A DNA stretch of 64,000 nt from Nonomuraea turcica. GTDB lineage: Bacteria > Actinomycetota > Actinomycetes > Streptosporangiales > Streptosporangiaceae. Each line of letters opens with the position of its first letter. Within the stretch, counting starts at the first letter, position 1. The stretch spans positions 62,001-126,000 of the forward strand of contig NZ_JAUZQF010000019.1 of assembly GCF_030718205.1 (NCBI RefSeq). The letters are read 5' to 3'. Positions 1 to 8,364 of this stretch are shown here, piece after piece. The translations under genes and the position numbers were made by a program. The notes beneath the pieces are model-generated. The model had not been told where the DNA came from. It saw nothing but the letters and a program-made list of their open reading frames with translations, and did no database searches.

Positions 1-50
1 GGAAATGAACCTTTGGCATGCCCCCACGTTGACACCCGTGCTCGTCATGG

Positions 51-71
51 ATCAATATTGATTTTAATCAA
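51..71. promoter_or_regulatory. Overlapping palindromes just before the citrate synthase start
   Basis: ATCAATATTGAT (51-62) is a perfect 12-bp palindrome. It overlaps TTGATT-TT-AATCAA (58-71), a perfect 6-bp inverted repeat. Together they form an AT-rich island directly ahead of the ATG at 73 in otherwise GC-rich DNA. The place and symmetry suit an operator, possibly bound by the HTH domain of the gene itself. The regulator is inferred. Confidence 0.45.
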
Positions 72-72
72 C

Positions 73-1413
73 ATGGAGGATGGGGTGGAGTGGATCGACG
101 CGGCCACGGCGGCCGAACGGCTCGGGGTCAAGCCCGCCACGCTGTACGCGTACGTGAGCAGGGGAGTGCTGCAGCGGCGGCGCAGCGACGACGGGCGGCG
201 CAGCCTCTTCTCCGCCGAGGAGATCGAACGGCTCGCCCGGCGGGGACGGCCGCGCAGCCAGCCGCCGGAGCTCGTCATCGAGTCGGCCGTCACCGCCCTC
301 GGCGTCGACCGTCCCTACTACCGGGGGGTCGACGCGCTGGAGCTGGCCGGGACGACAGCCTTTGAATCGGTCGCAGAATGGCTTTGGACCGCCGACCCCG
401 GCGTGCTGCCGGGCCCACGCCGACGGCGGCCGGCTGCCCCTGCGGAGCCACAGGGCGACGGGCAGCAGCCGCGACATCGCGCGTCCGCCGGTTCGCCCGC
501 GATGGCGCGGCAGCGCGACCCCGGCCCAGCGCCCGATACCGGAGTGGTGTCGTGGCGGTGCGAGCCGGGCGCGTTGCAGGCTGCGGTCGTGGCCCAGCGC
601 GGGCTCCCGGACGACCTCCTGCCTCTCGACCGCCTGCAAGTGATCACCACGGTCCTCGGCGCGTCAGACTCCCTGCGTTACCAGCTCGACCCCGCCTCCG
701 TCGCCGCCACCGGCCGCCGCCTGATCGCCGGGCTGGTTGATGCGCTGCCCCAGCTCAGCGAGCCGCAGGGGGAGTCGATCGCCGAGCGCCTGTGGTCCCG
801 CCTGTGCCCGCACCCCGCTTCGCCGGCCCTGCTCGACGCGGTGCAGGCCGCGCTCGTGCTGCTCGCCGACCACGAGCTGGCCGCCTCGACGCTGGCCGCC
901 AGGGTCGCCGCCTCCGCGAAGGCCGACCCGTACGCCGTGGTCCTGACAGGGTTCGGCGTGCTCGGCGGCCCCTTGCACGGCGGCGCGTCGTACGGAGCCG
1001 AGCGGCTGCTCGCCGAGATCGCCGAGCCCGGCCAGGCCGCGCGGGCGGTCGCCGAGCGGGTGCGGCGCGGCGAGCGCATCCCCGGCTTCGGCCACAGCAT
1101 TTACAAGAACGGCGACGGTCGCGGCGGCCTCCTGCTCGACCTGGTCAAGGAGGCCGCGCCGGGACATGAGCGAATCGCCGCGGGCATGGCCGTGCTGGCG
1201 GAGATGCGCCGGCGGCGGCTCCCCGAGCGCAACATCGACTTCGCCCTCGCCATCCTCGCCGCCGTCAGCGGAATGGTCAGGGGCGCGGGGGAGGCCGTCT
1301 TCGCGGTCGCCAGGGTGGCGGGGTGGCTGGCGCACGCGATGGAGGAGTATGAGCGAGGCACCCTCCTACGCCTGCGCGCCTCCTACACCGGCCCGCCGGT
1401 CCGCGGCGCGTGA
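73..1413 (+). CDS. Citrate synthase family protein with N-terminal helix-turn-helix domain
   Basis: The protein has 446 residues with the ATG at 73 taken as start, because the HTH begins right after it (residues 4-50, EWIDAATAAERLGVKPATLY). The rest is a citrate synthase fold that would condense an acyl-CoA with oxaloacetate or a related oxo acid. The catalytic triad is intact: His302 in GGPLHGG, His341 in PGFGH and Asp389 in NIDF. Residues about 105-160 are a Pro/Arg/Ala-rich low-complexity stretch between VAEWLW and the next helix, longer than expected for the family. HTH-fused citrate synthases are known in actinomycetes, where the HTH may give DNA binding or autoregulation. No clear Shine-Dalgarno is visible, and palindromes abut the start. 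The substrate (citrate or 2-methylcitrate) cannot be told from sequence. The gene converges on the SMC-like gene with a 129-bp gap. Confidence 0.85.
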   Translation: MEDGVEWIDAATAAERLGVKPATLYAYVSRGVLQRRRSDDGRRSLFSAEEIERLARRGRPRSQPPELVIESAVTALGVDRPYYRGVDALELAGTTAFESVAEWLWTADPGVLPGPRRRRPAAPAEPQGDGQQPRHRASAGSPAMARQRDPGPAPDTGVVSWRCEPGALQAAVVAQRGLPDDLLPLDRLQVITTVLGASDSLRYQLDPASVAATGRRLIAGLVDALPQLSEPQGESIAERLWSRLCPHPASPALLDAVQAALVLLADHELAASTLAARVAASAKADPYAVVLTGFGVLGGPLHGGASYGAERLLAEIAEPGQAARAVAERVRRGERIPGFGHSIYKNGDGRGGLLLDLVKEAAPGHERIAAGMAVLAEMRRRRLPERNIDFALAILAAVSGMVRGAGEAVFAVARVAGWLAHAMEEYERGTLLRLRASYTGPPVRGA

Positions 1414-1542
1414 CCTCTATCGGCGGGGCACGGGAACCGTCTGACCGCGCCGCGCCGCCTCACCGGCCAGCCGGGGCCGCGAGCGCCCGTCCGCTGGGTG
1501 GCCATCATGCGCAGCTGCCGCAGCCTGCCGTGGGAGGCCGCG

Positions 1543-4500
1543 TCAGCTGCGGTCGACGTACGCCGCCAGCGCCCGCACCCGCTCGGCGTGCTGGTCATGC
1601 CCCACGATCACCGGCGGCTCGTTGTACGGCATCGCGTCCGACGAGCGCCGCAGCTTGACGTATTGGCCGCAGGCGTCGATCGCGTACGGCTCCATGTCGT
1701 CCTGCAGCGCCCCGATCACCGTGATCCCGTAGGTCTCGCCGATCCGCCTGAACAGCGCCACCGCCTCCCTGCGGTGCTCCTTGCCCAGGTTGCGGCCCAG
1801 CTCGTCGAGCACCAGGCACAGGTGCCCGCCCCCGGACGACGCGATGGCCGCCGCGCACACCAGCTTGACGGCCTTCTCGTCCATGAGCGCGGTGTTGGCC
1901 CGCCGGTTGTACGGCACGAACCCCTGCCCCTCGCCGCGCCGCCATTTTGGTGTCACCCGCCACTGCCAGCGCTGCTCGGGATCGGCGGGCGCGGGCGGCA
2001 CGGGGAACTCCAGTGTCGCGCCGTAGCCGCCGTAGGACGTGTCGAGCTTCTCGAACTCCTCCGCCACCCGCGTCAGCCGCGACTTGATCGCTGCCGTGAG
2101 CGCCGCCCGGTGCACGGCCGTCGACTGCGCCGCCTCCTCCGCGCCCCTGGCCGCCGCCGCCAGGTCGCGCTGCCTGGAGACGATCTGCGCCTCGATCTGC
2201 CGCCGCTGGTGCCGCTCGTACTCCTCCTGACCTCGGAGGTACGACGCCAGCGCGCCGCACACCGCCGCGAACGTCGCCTGCTCGCGCGCCGTGCTCCCGC
2301 CCCGCTCGTTCAGCAGGAACCGCAGCTCCTCAGGGATCTCCGCGTCCTCCTCCGGGAACGTGTCGCGCAACGCCTGGTCGAAGTGCCGCTCGGCGATCCG
2401 CCACCACTCCTCGGCCGTGCGCGGCCGCTCCTCCTCCGCCAGCGTGTCCAGCCATTCGCGGGCGGTCTCCACCGTGCCGCCCCAGTCGGCGGTCAACGCC
2501 TCGAGCTTGAGCGCCTGCCGCTCGGCGGCGACCTTCGTCTCCTGGTCGCGGGCCTGTGCCCGCTCGCTCTCGTGCCGCTGCCGCCGGCCCTCCAGCCGTT
2601 CGATCTCCATGTCCCGCGTACGGGCGCGGAAGTCCAGCGTCCCGGCCAGCCGCTCCGCCTCGGCGATCTTAGGAGCCAGCTCCTCGATCGCGGTGTTGAG
2701 CTCGCCGAGCCGGATCCGCCGCTCGCTCAGCTTCGCCTCGACCTCGGCCAGCCGCACCCCGGCCCTGGCCCCCTCCAGCCGCCGCTGCGCCTCCGCGACG
2801 GCCTCCTCCCCATTGCGTACGGCCTGCGCCGCCGTCTCCTGAACGTCCTTGGCCCGGTGCAGCCGCTGCTCGGCCGCCTTGATCCGGGCCTCCCGCCCGG
2901 TCGCCACCCCGTCGAACGCCCCCACCACGCTCACCCCGGCCGCGCTGACCAGCACCGACCCGGGCAACGCCGCGAGGGCGTCGGCCGCCGAGGAGAGCTG
3001 GGCGGCATCCACGACCACGGCGTGCTCGTGCGGCCACCCGCGCAGGCCACCCGGCTGCCCGGCCTCACGCGCCTGCTCGGCCACGTCCAGCGCGTCCAGC
3101 AGACCGGTCGCGCCGATGCCCGCCGCCGCGAGCGCGTTGAGCTGGGCCGCCGCCGGGCCGCCCTCCGCGTCGTCCAGCGCCGCCTGGGCGGAGTGCATCT
3201 CCTGGTCGGCCACGCCCAACGCCTTCAGCGCCTCGTTGAGACGGAGCCGGACCTCCCGCAACTCCCGCTCCGACGTGGGCACGTCACGCCCGTCGGCGAA
3301 CCTGCGGGTCTCCTCCAGAGCCTGGATCTGGCCGCGCAGCTCGTCGGCGGAGTTCTCGGCCACGGCGCGGTCCGCGTCCAGCTTGGCGGCTCTGGCCTGC
3401 AGCGCCGCCAGCTCCTTGCGGGCCTGCGACACCTGCCGGTCCAGCGTGTCCTCCCTCAGCGTGGTGATCTCGGCCTTCACCATCGCGATCGCCTCGGCCG
3501 CCCTCTCGCCGGCCGCGCGGTGCCTTTCGAGGTCGGCGGCCAGCGACTCGTCCTTGGCCGCCGCGTCGGCCAGCCTGCGCGCCTGCCTGCCGCGCCAGCA
3601 CCGCAACGCGTCCGCCAGGCGGATCCTCGCCTGATCCCGCCGGTCGAACGTCGTCAGCAACGCCTTCGACTCCGCCTCGAACTCGGCCAGCCGGTCGCCC
3701 GCCTGCGCCGCGCGCACCCGCTTGGCATGCTCGTCCCTGCGGGCCTCGCGTTCCTGCTCCAGCTCGGCGTCCAAGCCGGTGAGCGCGGCGATGGCCTCGA
3801 AGACCCGCTCGGGGGAGATCTCGTTGAGCGGCTGGGAGAGCAGGTTGGTGGCCACCTTGCTGCGCACGGACGTGGACAGGAACGACACACACCTGATCCG
3901 GTCGCCGTAGAGGACCTTGGTGAGGTCGCGGGCCACCACGTCGCGCCGCCCGGCCGACCTGGGCAGCGACGCCCAGATCTCGTCGGCACGCGCCACCCGC
4001 TCCGCCTCCGACGGTGCGGCCGCCAGGTGCACGCCTTCCCGCCAGCGGATCTCCAGGTGCGGGGCCTCCTGGTTGACCTTCAACCAGACGGTGAGCGCGC
4101 CGCCGGAGGTGTCCGGCACCTCGAACAGCTCCGCACTCGCCTCCTCACCATCCGGCCCGCCCAGAACAAGCTCCCCGGAGGCCTCCGCCCCGCGATACGC
4201 CCCCGCACCGGCGTCCCCTGCCCCGGTCGCGCCGCCCGCGCCGGTCGCGCCGCCCGCGCCGGTCGCGACAGTCGCGGAGCCGGGAGGCGTCGTGAGGGCG
4301 GGCAAGCTCGACGCGCCCGCGGCGGACGTGCTGAGGCCGGCAACCGCTCGCGTGCCGTAGGCCTCGGCGGGAAAGCCGTCCATGCCGGGCGGGGCGAAGA
4401 CGCCCACGATGTAGCCGTGGTCGGCGCTCGCCCACTGGCGGGCGCCCGCCCCGCTGGCCAGCTCGGCGTTGAACAGCAGCTCCGACACGGCCTTGGCGCC

Positions 4501-4716
4501 CGAGGCGAAGCGCCACTGCTCGTCCCCGAGCAGCGCTGTGATGGAGGCGATGAACGACGACTTACCGGCGCCGTTGGAGTCCTTCGGCCCGGCGCCCGCC
4601 ACGACGATGAGCGTGCCGGGGACGGTGGGCACCGGATGGGTCGACAGCCGCGAAATGTTGACCGCCTGCACGGCGATCAGCACCCGGTCCCCGACGACGT
4701 TCTCCACCTGCGACAC
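1543..4716 (-). CDS. SMC-like coiled-coil ATPase (JetC/MksB-like)
   Basis: The protein has 1057 residues and starts at GTG 4716, with GGGGG six bases upstream. The N-terminal ATPase half has a Walker A motif (SNGAGKSS, about 47-54). The C-terminal half has an SSGGG signature-like motif (about 959-963) and a Walker B motif, LCLVLDELGR (D971, E972). Between them lie two long charged coiled-coil arms around a small globular hinge-like region (about 545-615). This is the architecture of SMC, MukB, MksB and JetC ATPases that move or extrude DNA loops. Residues about 130-175 carry a Gly/Ala/Thr repeat insertion (18-bp unit at 4225-4260) inside the head. It is the last gene of a three-gene operon, 33 bp after the kite-like gene. 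The order kleisin-kite-SMC matches jetABC and mksFEB. No JetD/MksG nuclease gene follows, since the next gene converges. The family call rests on motifs and order, not on an HMM. Confidence 0.72.
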   Translation of the reverse strand: MSQVENVVGDRVLIAVQAVNISRLSTHPVPTVPGTLIVVAGAGPKDSNGAGKSSFIASITALLGDEQWRFASGAKAVSELLFNAELASGAGARQWASADHGYIVGVFAPPGMDGFPAEAYGTRAVAGLSTSAAGASSLPALTTPPGSATVATGAGGATGAGGATGAGDAGAGAYRGAEASGELVLGGPDGEEASAELFEVPDTSGGALTVWLKVNQEAPHLEIRWREGVHLAAAPSEAERVARADEIWASLPRSAGRRDVVARDLTKVLYGDRIRCVSFLSTSVRSKVATNLLSQPLNEISPERVFEAIAALTGLDAELEQEREARRDEHAKRVRAAQAGDRLAEFEAESKALLTTFDRRDQARIRLADALRCWRGRQARRLADAAAKDESLAADLERHRAAGERAAEAIAMVKAEITTLREDTLDRQVSQARKELAALQARAAKLDADRAVAENSADELRGQIQALEETRRFADGRDVPTSERELREVRLRLNEALKALGVADQEMHSAQAALDDAEGGPAAAQLNALAAAGIGATGLLDALDVAEQAREAGQPGGLRGWPHEHAVVVDAAQLSSAADALAALPGSVLVSAAGVSVVGAFDGVATGREARIKAAEQRLHRAKDVQETAAQAVRNGEEAVAEAQRRLEGARAGVRLAEVEAKLSERRIRLGELNTAIEELAPKIAEAERLAGTLDFRARTRDMEIERLEGRRQRHESERAQARDQETKVAAERQALKLEALTADWGGTVETAREWLDTLAEEERPRTAEEWWRIAERHFDQALRDTFPEEDAEIPEELRFLLNERGGSTAREQATFAAVCGALASYLRGQEEYERHQRRQIEAQIVSRQRDLAAAARGAEEAAQSTAVHRAALTAAIKSRLTRVAEEFEKLDTSYGGYGATLEFPVPPAPADPEQRWQWRVTPKWRRGEGQGFVPYNRRANTALMDEKAVKLVCAAAIASSGGGHLCLVLDELGRNLGKEHRREAVALFRRIGETYGITVIGALQDDMEPYAIDACGQYVKLRRSSDAMPYNEPPVIVGHDQHAERVRALAAYVDRS
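4225..4268. repeat. 18-bp tandem repeat inside the SMC-like gene
   Basis: The unit GGTCGCGCCGCCCGCGCC occurs twice exactly (4225-4242 and 4243-4260) and is followed by a third, partial copy. On the minus strand it encodes GAGGAT repeats in frame. It falls in the ATPase head, where length would normally be conserved. Confidence 0.8.
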
Positions 4717-4749
4717 CTGTGACCCCCGTAGACCTTCCAGAGAACATGC

Positions 4750-6021
4750 TCATTGCGCGGACCTCCGCGCCCGGACAGCGACCGCGAGCGGCGTGTTCGG
4801 CCCCGCAGCCAGGATCAGCTCCTCCTGCAACCGCCGCCGCGCCGCCGGGGTGAGCCGGTGGAACTGCGGCCCCGGCACATAGCCGCCCGCCTCCTCACCG
4901 GCCTTCACCTGGCTCAGCAGCCCGGCGTGCCGCAGCGTCCGAAGCGCCGCCTCCAGCTCGCCGATCGGCAGTTGCGTGTGACGGCGCAGCTCGTCGGCGG
5001 GGGTGGGGTGCGGCGACAACCACGAGTCCTCGGGCAGCAGACCTTCGGCCCGCGGAATGGCCACCGAGTGCACCAGCACCAGCGTCAGCACCGCCCGCTC
5101 GCTCACCCCCAACGGGGTTGCGCCAGGCTCCACGGTGGTGAGGGCGTCGTCGTAGCCGGAGATCCAGCGGTCGCGGTGCTGGATGAGAGTGCGGCCGCGC
5201 CGGGCCAGCATCTCGCCCAGCGTGCGGCGCAGCGCAGGGTCGCGCAGGGCGGTGAAGCGGACTTCCTGCACCGGCTCGGCGGCGTGCTCCACCACCATGA
5301 ACGCCGCCACCAGCTCGGCTCGCCGCCGCTCGTCGTAGCCGCCCAGCAGATCGTCGAACTCGGCCGTGCCGCCCTCGGCGCGCACTCCGGCCTCCGCCTC
5401 CGGAGAGGGGGCCGCCTCGGCGGGGCGGGCGGCGGCCACGATGTCGGCGTCGCGCACCACGGTGAGATCGGGCCGCTCCGGCTCGGGCAGGCGCCGCACC
5501 AGCTCCTGGAGCTGCGCGTGCGACTCCACCGGCCACAGGGCGCAACGCGGGCCCAGCACCACTACGCCGTCGTCCAGGACGATCCACGCCGAGTCGTGCA
5601 GGCGACGCAGCGCCCCGATCGCCCAGTTGCGCATCAGATCGTCGGTACGCCCGATCAACGCCCGGTAGGTGTCCAGCACCAGCTCCACGGGGGCCGGATC
5701 CCCCGGCCACGGATCCATGGACAGGTCCGTCCAGCAACACTTCAGCACGGCGGCCAGAACCCGCCTGGTCTCGCCGGCCCGCTCCACGGGGACGGCCGCT
5801 ACCTGGTATTCGTCCAGCAGCGACGGCGTCACCCCGTCGGGCCACACCGGCACGGCATGCCCGGTGGAGTCCGGCCACGTCAGGCGCACCATCCCGGCGG
5901 GCGCGGCCACCGAGGCCCCGAGCGGCAGCGGCCCGCCCGAACGGGCCCGCGCATGCGCGACCCGCCCCTCGAGCGCCCCGGCAAGAGTCTGCGCGGCGCC
6001 GGGCTTGTCCGTCGTGCTCAT
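4750..6021 (-). CDS. Putative kite-like subunit of the SMC complex (JetB/MksE-like)
   Basis: The protein has 423 residues. Its ATG at 6021 overlaps the stop of the upstream gene by four bases (ATGA), so I prefer it to in-frame starts up to 6054. It is soluble, with no signal peptide or catalytic motif. Residues about 55-190 look like a folded mixed alpha/beta domain. A Pro/Glu/Ala-rich linker follows (about 195-225). The C-terminal part (about 290-400) reads as winged-helix material, with TPADELRRHTQLPIGELEAA followed by a helix-strand pair. MksE and JetB kite proteins are winged-helix dimers that bridge kleisin and SMC heads, and this gene sits in the matching second position. It is longer than typical JetB (about 200-250 residues). 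Assignment rests mainly on position and predicted wHTH content. Confidence 0.5.
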   Translation of the reverse strand: MSTTDKPGAAQTLAGALEGRVAHARARSGGPLPLGASVAAPAGMVRLTWPDSTGHAVPVWPDGVTPSLLDEYQVAAVPVERAGETRRVLAAVLKCCWTDLSMDPWPGDPAPVELVLDTYRALIGRTDDLMRNWAIGALRRLHDSAWIVLDDGVVVLGPRCALWPVESHAQLQELVRRLPEPERPDLTVVRDADIVAAARPAEAAPSPEAEAGVRAEGGTAEFDDLLGGYDERRRAELVAAFMVVEHAAEPVQEVRFTALRDPALRRTLGEMLARRGRTLIQHRDRWISGYDDALTTVEPGATPLGVSERAVLTLVLVHSVAIPRAEGLLPEDSWLSPHPTPADELRRHTQLPIGELEAALRTLRHAGLLSQVKAGEEAGGYVPGPQFHRLTPAARRRLQEELILAAGPNTPLAVAVRARRSAQ

Positions 6022-7247
6022 TGGACCCGCTCCAGCCATCCGTGCGACAACCACGCCGGCTCGCGGCCGGGATCGATCGTCAGCTCATCGGACCAGGCCA
6101 GCCGGTAGGGCAGCTCGGGACGCAGGTCGACCGTGGTCAGGTCGGCCAGGAGGCGGCGGGCCGACGGCCAGTCGGGGCCGAGCACGTCGGCGAGCGCCAC
6201 CCGGGAGGCGTCGCCCAGCAACGACTCGGCCACCGATCGAAGCCGCTCCATCGCCGCGCCCGGTGAGGAGTCGAGCGCGTCGGAAGGCCCGGGATCGGGC
6301 AGGGTGGAGCGCGGGGGAGTGGGCTGGGCAGGCGCCGGTCGCGGCGCCTCGTCCACGGCGCGGGCGATGGCGGCCGGGTCGTGCCACGGCGCCGGCGCGT
6401 CGAACACGAACCCGTCGAGCACGGCGGCCAGCCGCTCCTTCGTGGCGGTCTGCGCGAACGTCCGCCACGTCTCCGTCGGCAGCAACGTCAGATTGCGCGT
6501 GGTGCCCGCCGAGTCGGCCAGGCGACCGGCGGCCCGGCGGGAGGCGTCGCTGTAGGAGTAGATCGCCGCCCGCAGATCGGTGCACACCCGGTCGAGCTCG
6601 GGCCAGCGGGTCAGGATCGTGCCATGCAGCCCCTGCGCGCGCCGGGCGATCTCCTCGGTGCCCCACAGCTTGGGCGCCTGCTCGCGCAGCTCCTCGATCG
6701 TGCCCGTGGTGAGCGTGATCAGCTCCAGCGCCCAGAGCCGGAACGCCCGCGCCAGGTTGACCGCGCTCTGCCTGGCCTCCTCCATCGTGGTGCGCGGGTC
6801 GGCGACATTGAGGTCCTCGAGGGCCAGCAGCCGGTGCATCTCCGACTGCCCGCCGTCGTCCATCATCCGGCGGATGAACATCAGCCCGACCACGCTCGTG
6901 AACGACGCCCGATAACGCAGCTGGTTGGGCTTGGGGAACACCTCGCGGATCGCGCCCAGCCCCTTGAGCACCCGCAGCCGGTTGTCGAACTGGTCGCTCG
7001 GATAGGCCCGGCAGGCGAAGCGCATCTGCTCGTGCGTCAGCCACTCCTCGCCCGCCTCCGCGAACGCCGCGAACAGCGTCTCGGCGATGTCCACCAGGGC
7101 CGGGTCGTCCACCACGGCGCCGCTGTCGCGGGCCAGCGCGGCGAACATGCGGCGGTAGGTGGACAGCACCGCCTCGTCGGTGAGGACGGTGTCGAGGGTC
7201 AAGGGCTGTTCGGGCACGCGCACTAAGGTACGGCGTCCGACCGACAC
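6018..7247 (-). CDS. Putative kleisin-like subunit of the SMC complex (JetA/MksF-like)
   Basis: The protein has 409 residues from the GTG at 7247. A GTG at 7217 (VPEQPLTLDT) is an alternative start and lies seven bases after a TACCTT -10-like box, as a leaderless transcript would. The N-terminal 130 residues look like a winged-helix domain (RLRVLKGLGAIREVF, then RYRASF). Long helices follow to about 300, then a Pro-rich linker (PAPAQPTPPRSTLPDPG), then a C-terminal domain. A helical protein with terminal winged helices joined by a linker is what a kleisin of the MksF/JetA kind looks like. It is the first gene of the operon and overlaps the second by ATGA, which implies coupled translation. 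Sequence alone gives no direct kleisin signature. Confidence 0.5.
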   Translation of the reverse strand: MSVGRRTLVRVPEQPLTLDTVLTDEAVLSTYRRMFAALARDSGAVVDDPALVDIAETLFAAFAEAGEEWLTHEQMRFACRAYPSDQFDNRLRVLKGLGAIREVFPKPNQLRYRASFTSVVGLMFIRRMMDDGGQSEMHRLLALEDLNVADPRTTMEEARQSAVNLARAFRLWALELITLTTGTIEELREQAPKLWGTEEIARRAQGLHGTILTRWPELDRVCTDLRAAIYSYSDASRRAAGRLADSAGTTRNLTLLPTETWRTFAQTATKERLAAVLDGFVFDAPAPWHDPAAIARAVDEAPRPAPAQPTPPRSTLPDPGPSDALDSSPGAAMERLRSVAESLLGDASRVALADVLGPDWPSARRLLADLTTVDLRPELPYRLAWSDELTIDPGREPAWLSHGWLERVQ

Positions 7248-7352
7248 TCACGGAACCCAACGCGGCTACCAGCCGGTACGCGTACGCCGGCGGCGCAGCG
7301 GGGTGCCCACCACTCGCCTGCGCCGGCGACTGCTCTTACGATGATCCACGCG

Positions 7353-8306
7353 ATGAGAAGCATCGAGGCACAACTCCTGCACCGCCCGTCCGGCCTGACC
7401 GCGGGCGGGATCGTCCGACGCCTGGGGGCCGTGCAGGCCCAGGACGTGCCCGCCGCCCTTCTGGCCTTCCGCGCCCGCTCGGCCACCCTCAGCCCGGCCG
7501 ACGTCGAGACCGCCTGGCACGGTCGTGAGATCGTCAGGACCTGGGGCCCGCGCGGCACACTCCACTTCGCCCACATCGACGACCTGCCCTGGATCCACGC
7601 GCTGACCAGGAGCGACACGCACATCCTGCGCCGCCTGCGCGAGGAAGGCGTCACCGCCGACGACCCCCTCGGCCTCATCGCGGGAACGCTCGACGGCCAG
7701 GGCCCGCTCACCAAGGCCGACCTGGAGGACCGCCTGGCCGGCCGCGCCCGGGGCCAGGGGATCGTCGCCCTCGTGGCGCTGGCCGCGTACCACGGACTGG
7801 CCGTGCTGGGCCCGCTCCGCGCGGGCAAACCCACCTACGTGCACGCGGCCGACTGGCTGGGCGCTCCCGTCGTCCCCGAGCCTGACCGCGAACGCGCGCT
7901 CAAGGAGCTGGCCATCCGCTACCGCCGTGCCCACCACCCCGCCGCGCCCGAGGACCTGGCCGCCTGGTCGGGCCTGCCGCTCGGCCAGGCCCGCGCGGCC
8001 TGGGGCCTGAGCGTGGACGAGTCGCCGCCCGACCGCGAAGGGCCGGGGGCACGCCTGCTGCCCGCGTTCGACGAATACCTGATGGGCTGGCGGAGCAGGG
8101 ACCCGATCCTGGCCGCCGAGTACGCGAAGCAGGTGTTCCCCGGCGGCGGCGTCCTGCGGCCCGTCGTGCTGGTGGATGGCGTGATCAAGGGTGTCTGGGG
8201 GAGGAAGGGCGCGCAGGTGAGCGTGCGGCCGTTCGAGGCACTGCCGGCCGGCCTGCTCGACGACGAGATCGCCGACGTGCGCCGCTTCCTCGCGGGGGAG
8301 CCGTGA
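7353..8306 (+). CDS. AlkZ/YcaQ-type winged-helix DNA glycosylase
   Basis: The protein has 317 residues with the ATG at 7353 as start; an ATG at 7341 is also in frame. The fold is that of the HTH_42 family, which includes AlkZ and YcaQ monofunctional DNA glycosylases that open interstrand crosslinks or bulky alkyl adducts. The N-terminal segment has GAVQAQD, and Q28-A-Q30 fits the catalytic Gln-x-Gln/Asp motif of the family. GPRGTLHFAHIDDLPWI and the later FDEYLMGWRSRDP and GGGVLRPVVLVDGVIKGVW blocks are also typical. It is divergent from the SMC-like operon with about 105 bp between them. TACGAT (7338-7343) could be its -10 box. The adjacency to a DNA-handling complex suggests a repair or defence context, but this is inference. 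Confidence 0.75.
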   Translation: MRSIEAQLLHRPSGLTAGGIVRRLGAVQAQDVPAALLAFRARSATLSPADVETAWHGREIVRTWGPRGTLHFAHIDDLPWIHALTRSDTHILRRLREEGVTADDPLGLIAGTLDGQGPLTKADLEDRLAGRARGQGIVALVALAAYHGLAVLGPLRAGKPTYVHAADWLGAPVVPEPDRERALKELAIRYRRAHHPAAPEDLAAWSGLPLGQARAAWGLSVDESPPDREGPGARLLPAFDEYLMGWRSRDPILAAEYAKQVFPGGGVLRPVVLVDGVIKGVWGRKGAQVSVRPFEALPAGLLDDEIADVRRFLAGEP

Positions 8307-8317
8307 AAGCAAACCGG

Positions 8318-8350
8318 TGTATCGGGAGATAACAAACGACCACTGATACA
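8318..8350. promoter_or_regulatory. Inverted repeat ahead of the ECF sigma gene
   Basis: TGTATC (8318-8323) and GATACA (8345-8350) form a 6-bp inverted repeat with a 21-bp spacer, in an AT-richer stretch just before the sigma gene. AACCGG at 8313 could be an ECF-type -35 element, which would allow autoregulation. No promoter can be fixed from sequence alone. Confidence 0.3.
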
Positions 8351-8364
8351 TCGGAAGGTTGCAC

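Noticed and set aside
388..540. Frameshift in the citrate synthase gene
   Set aside because: The low-complexity stretch stays in one frame, and other frames do not restore family sequence better. The downstream catalytic residues are intact in the same frame.
1498..4722. A 1074-codon open frame on the plus strand opposite the SMC-like gene
   Set aside because: It is rich in Arg, Gly, Pro and Leu with no domain, as expected opposite a high-GC gene. The minus-strand frame has clear ATPase motifs.
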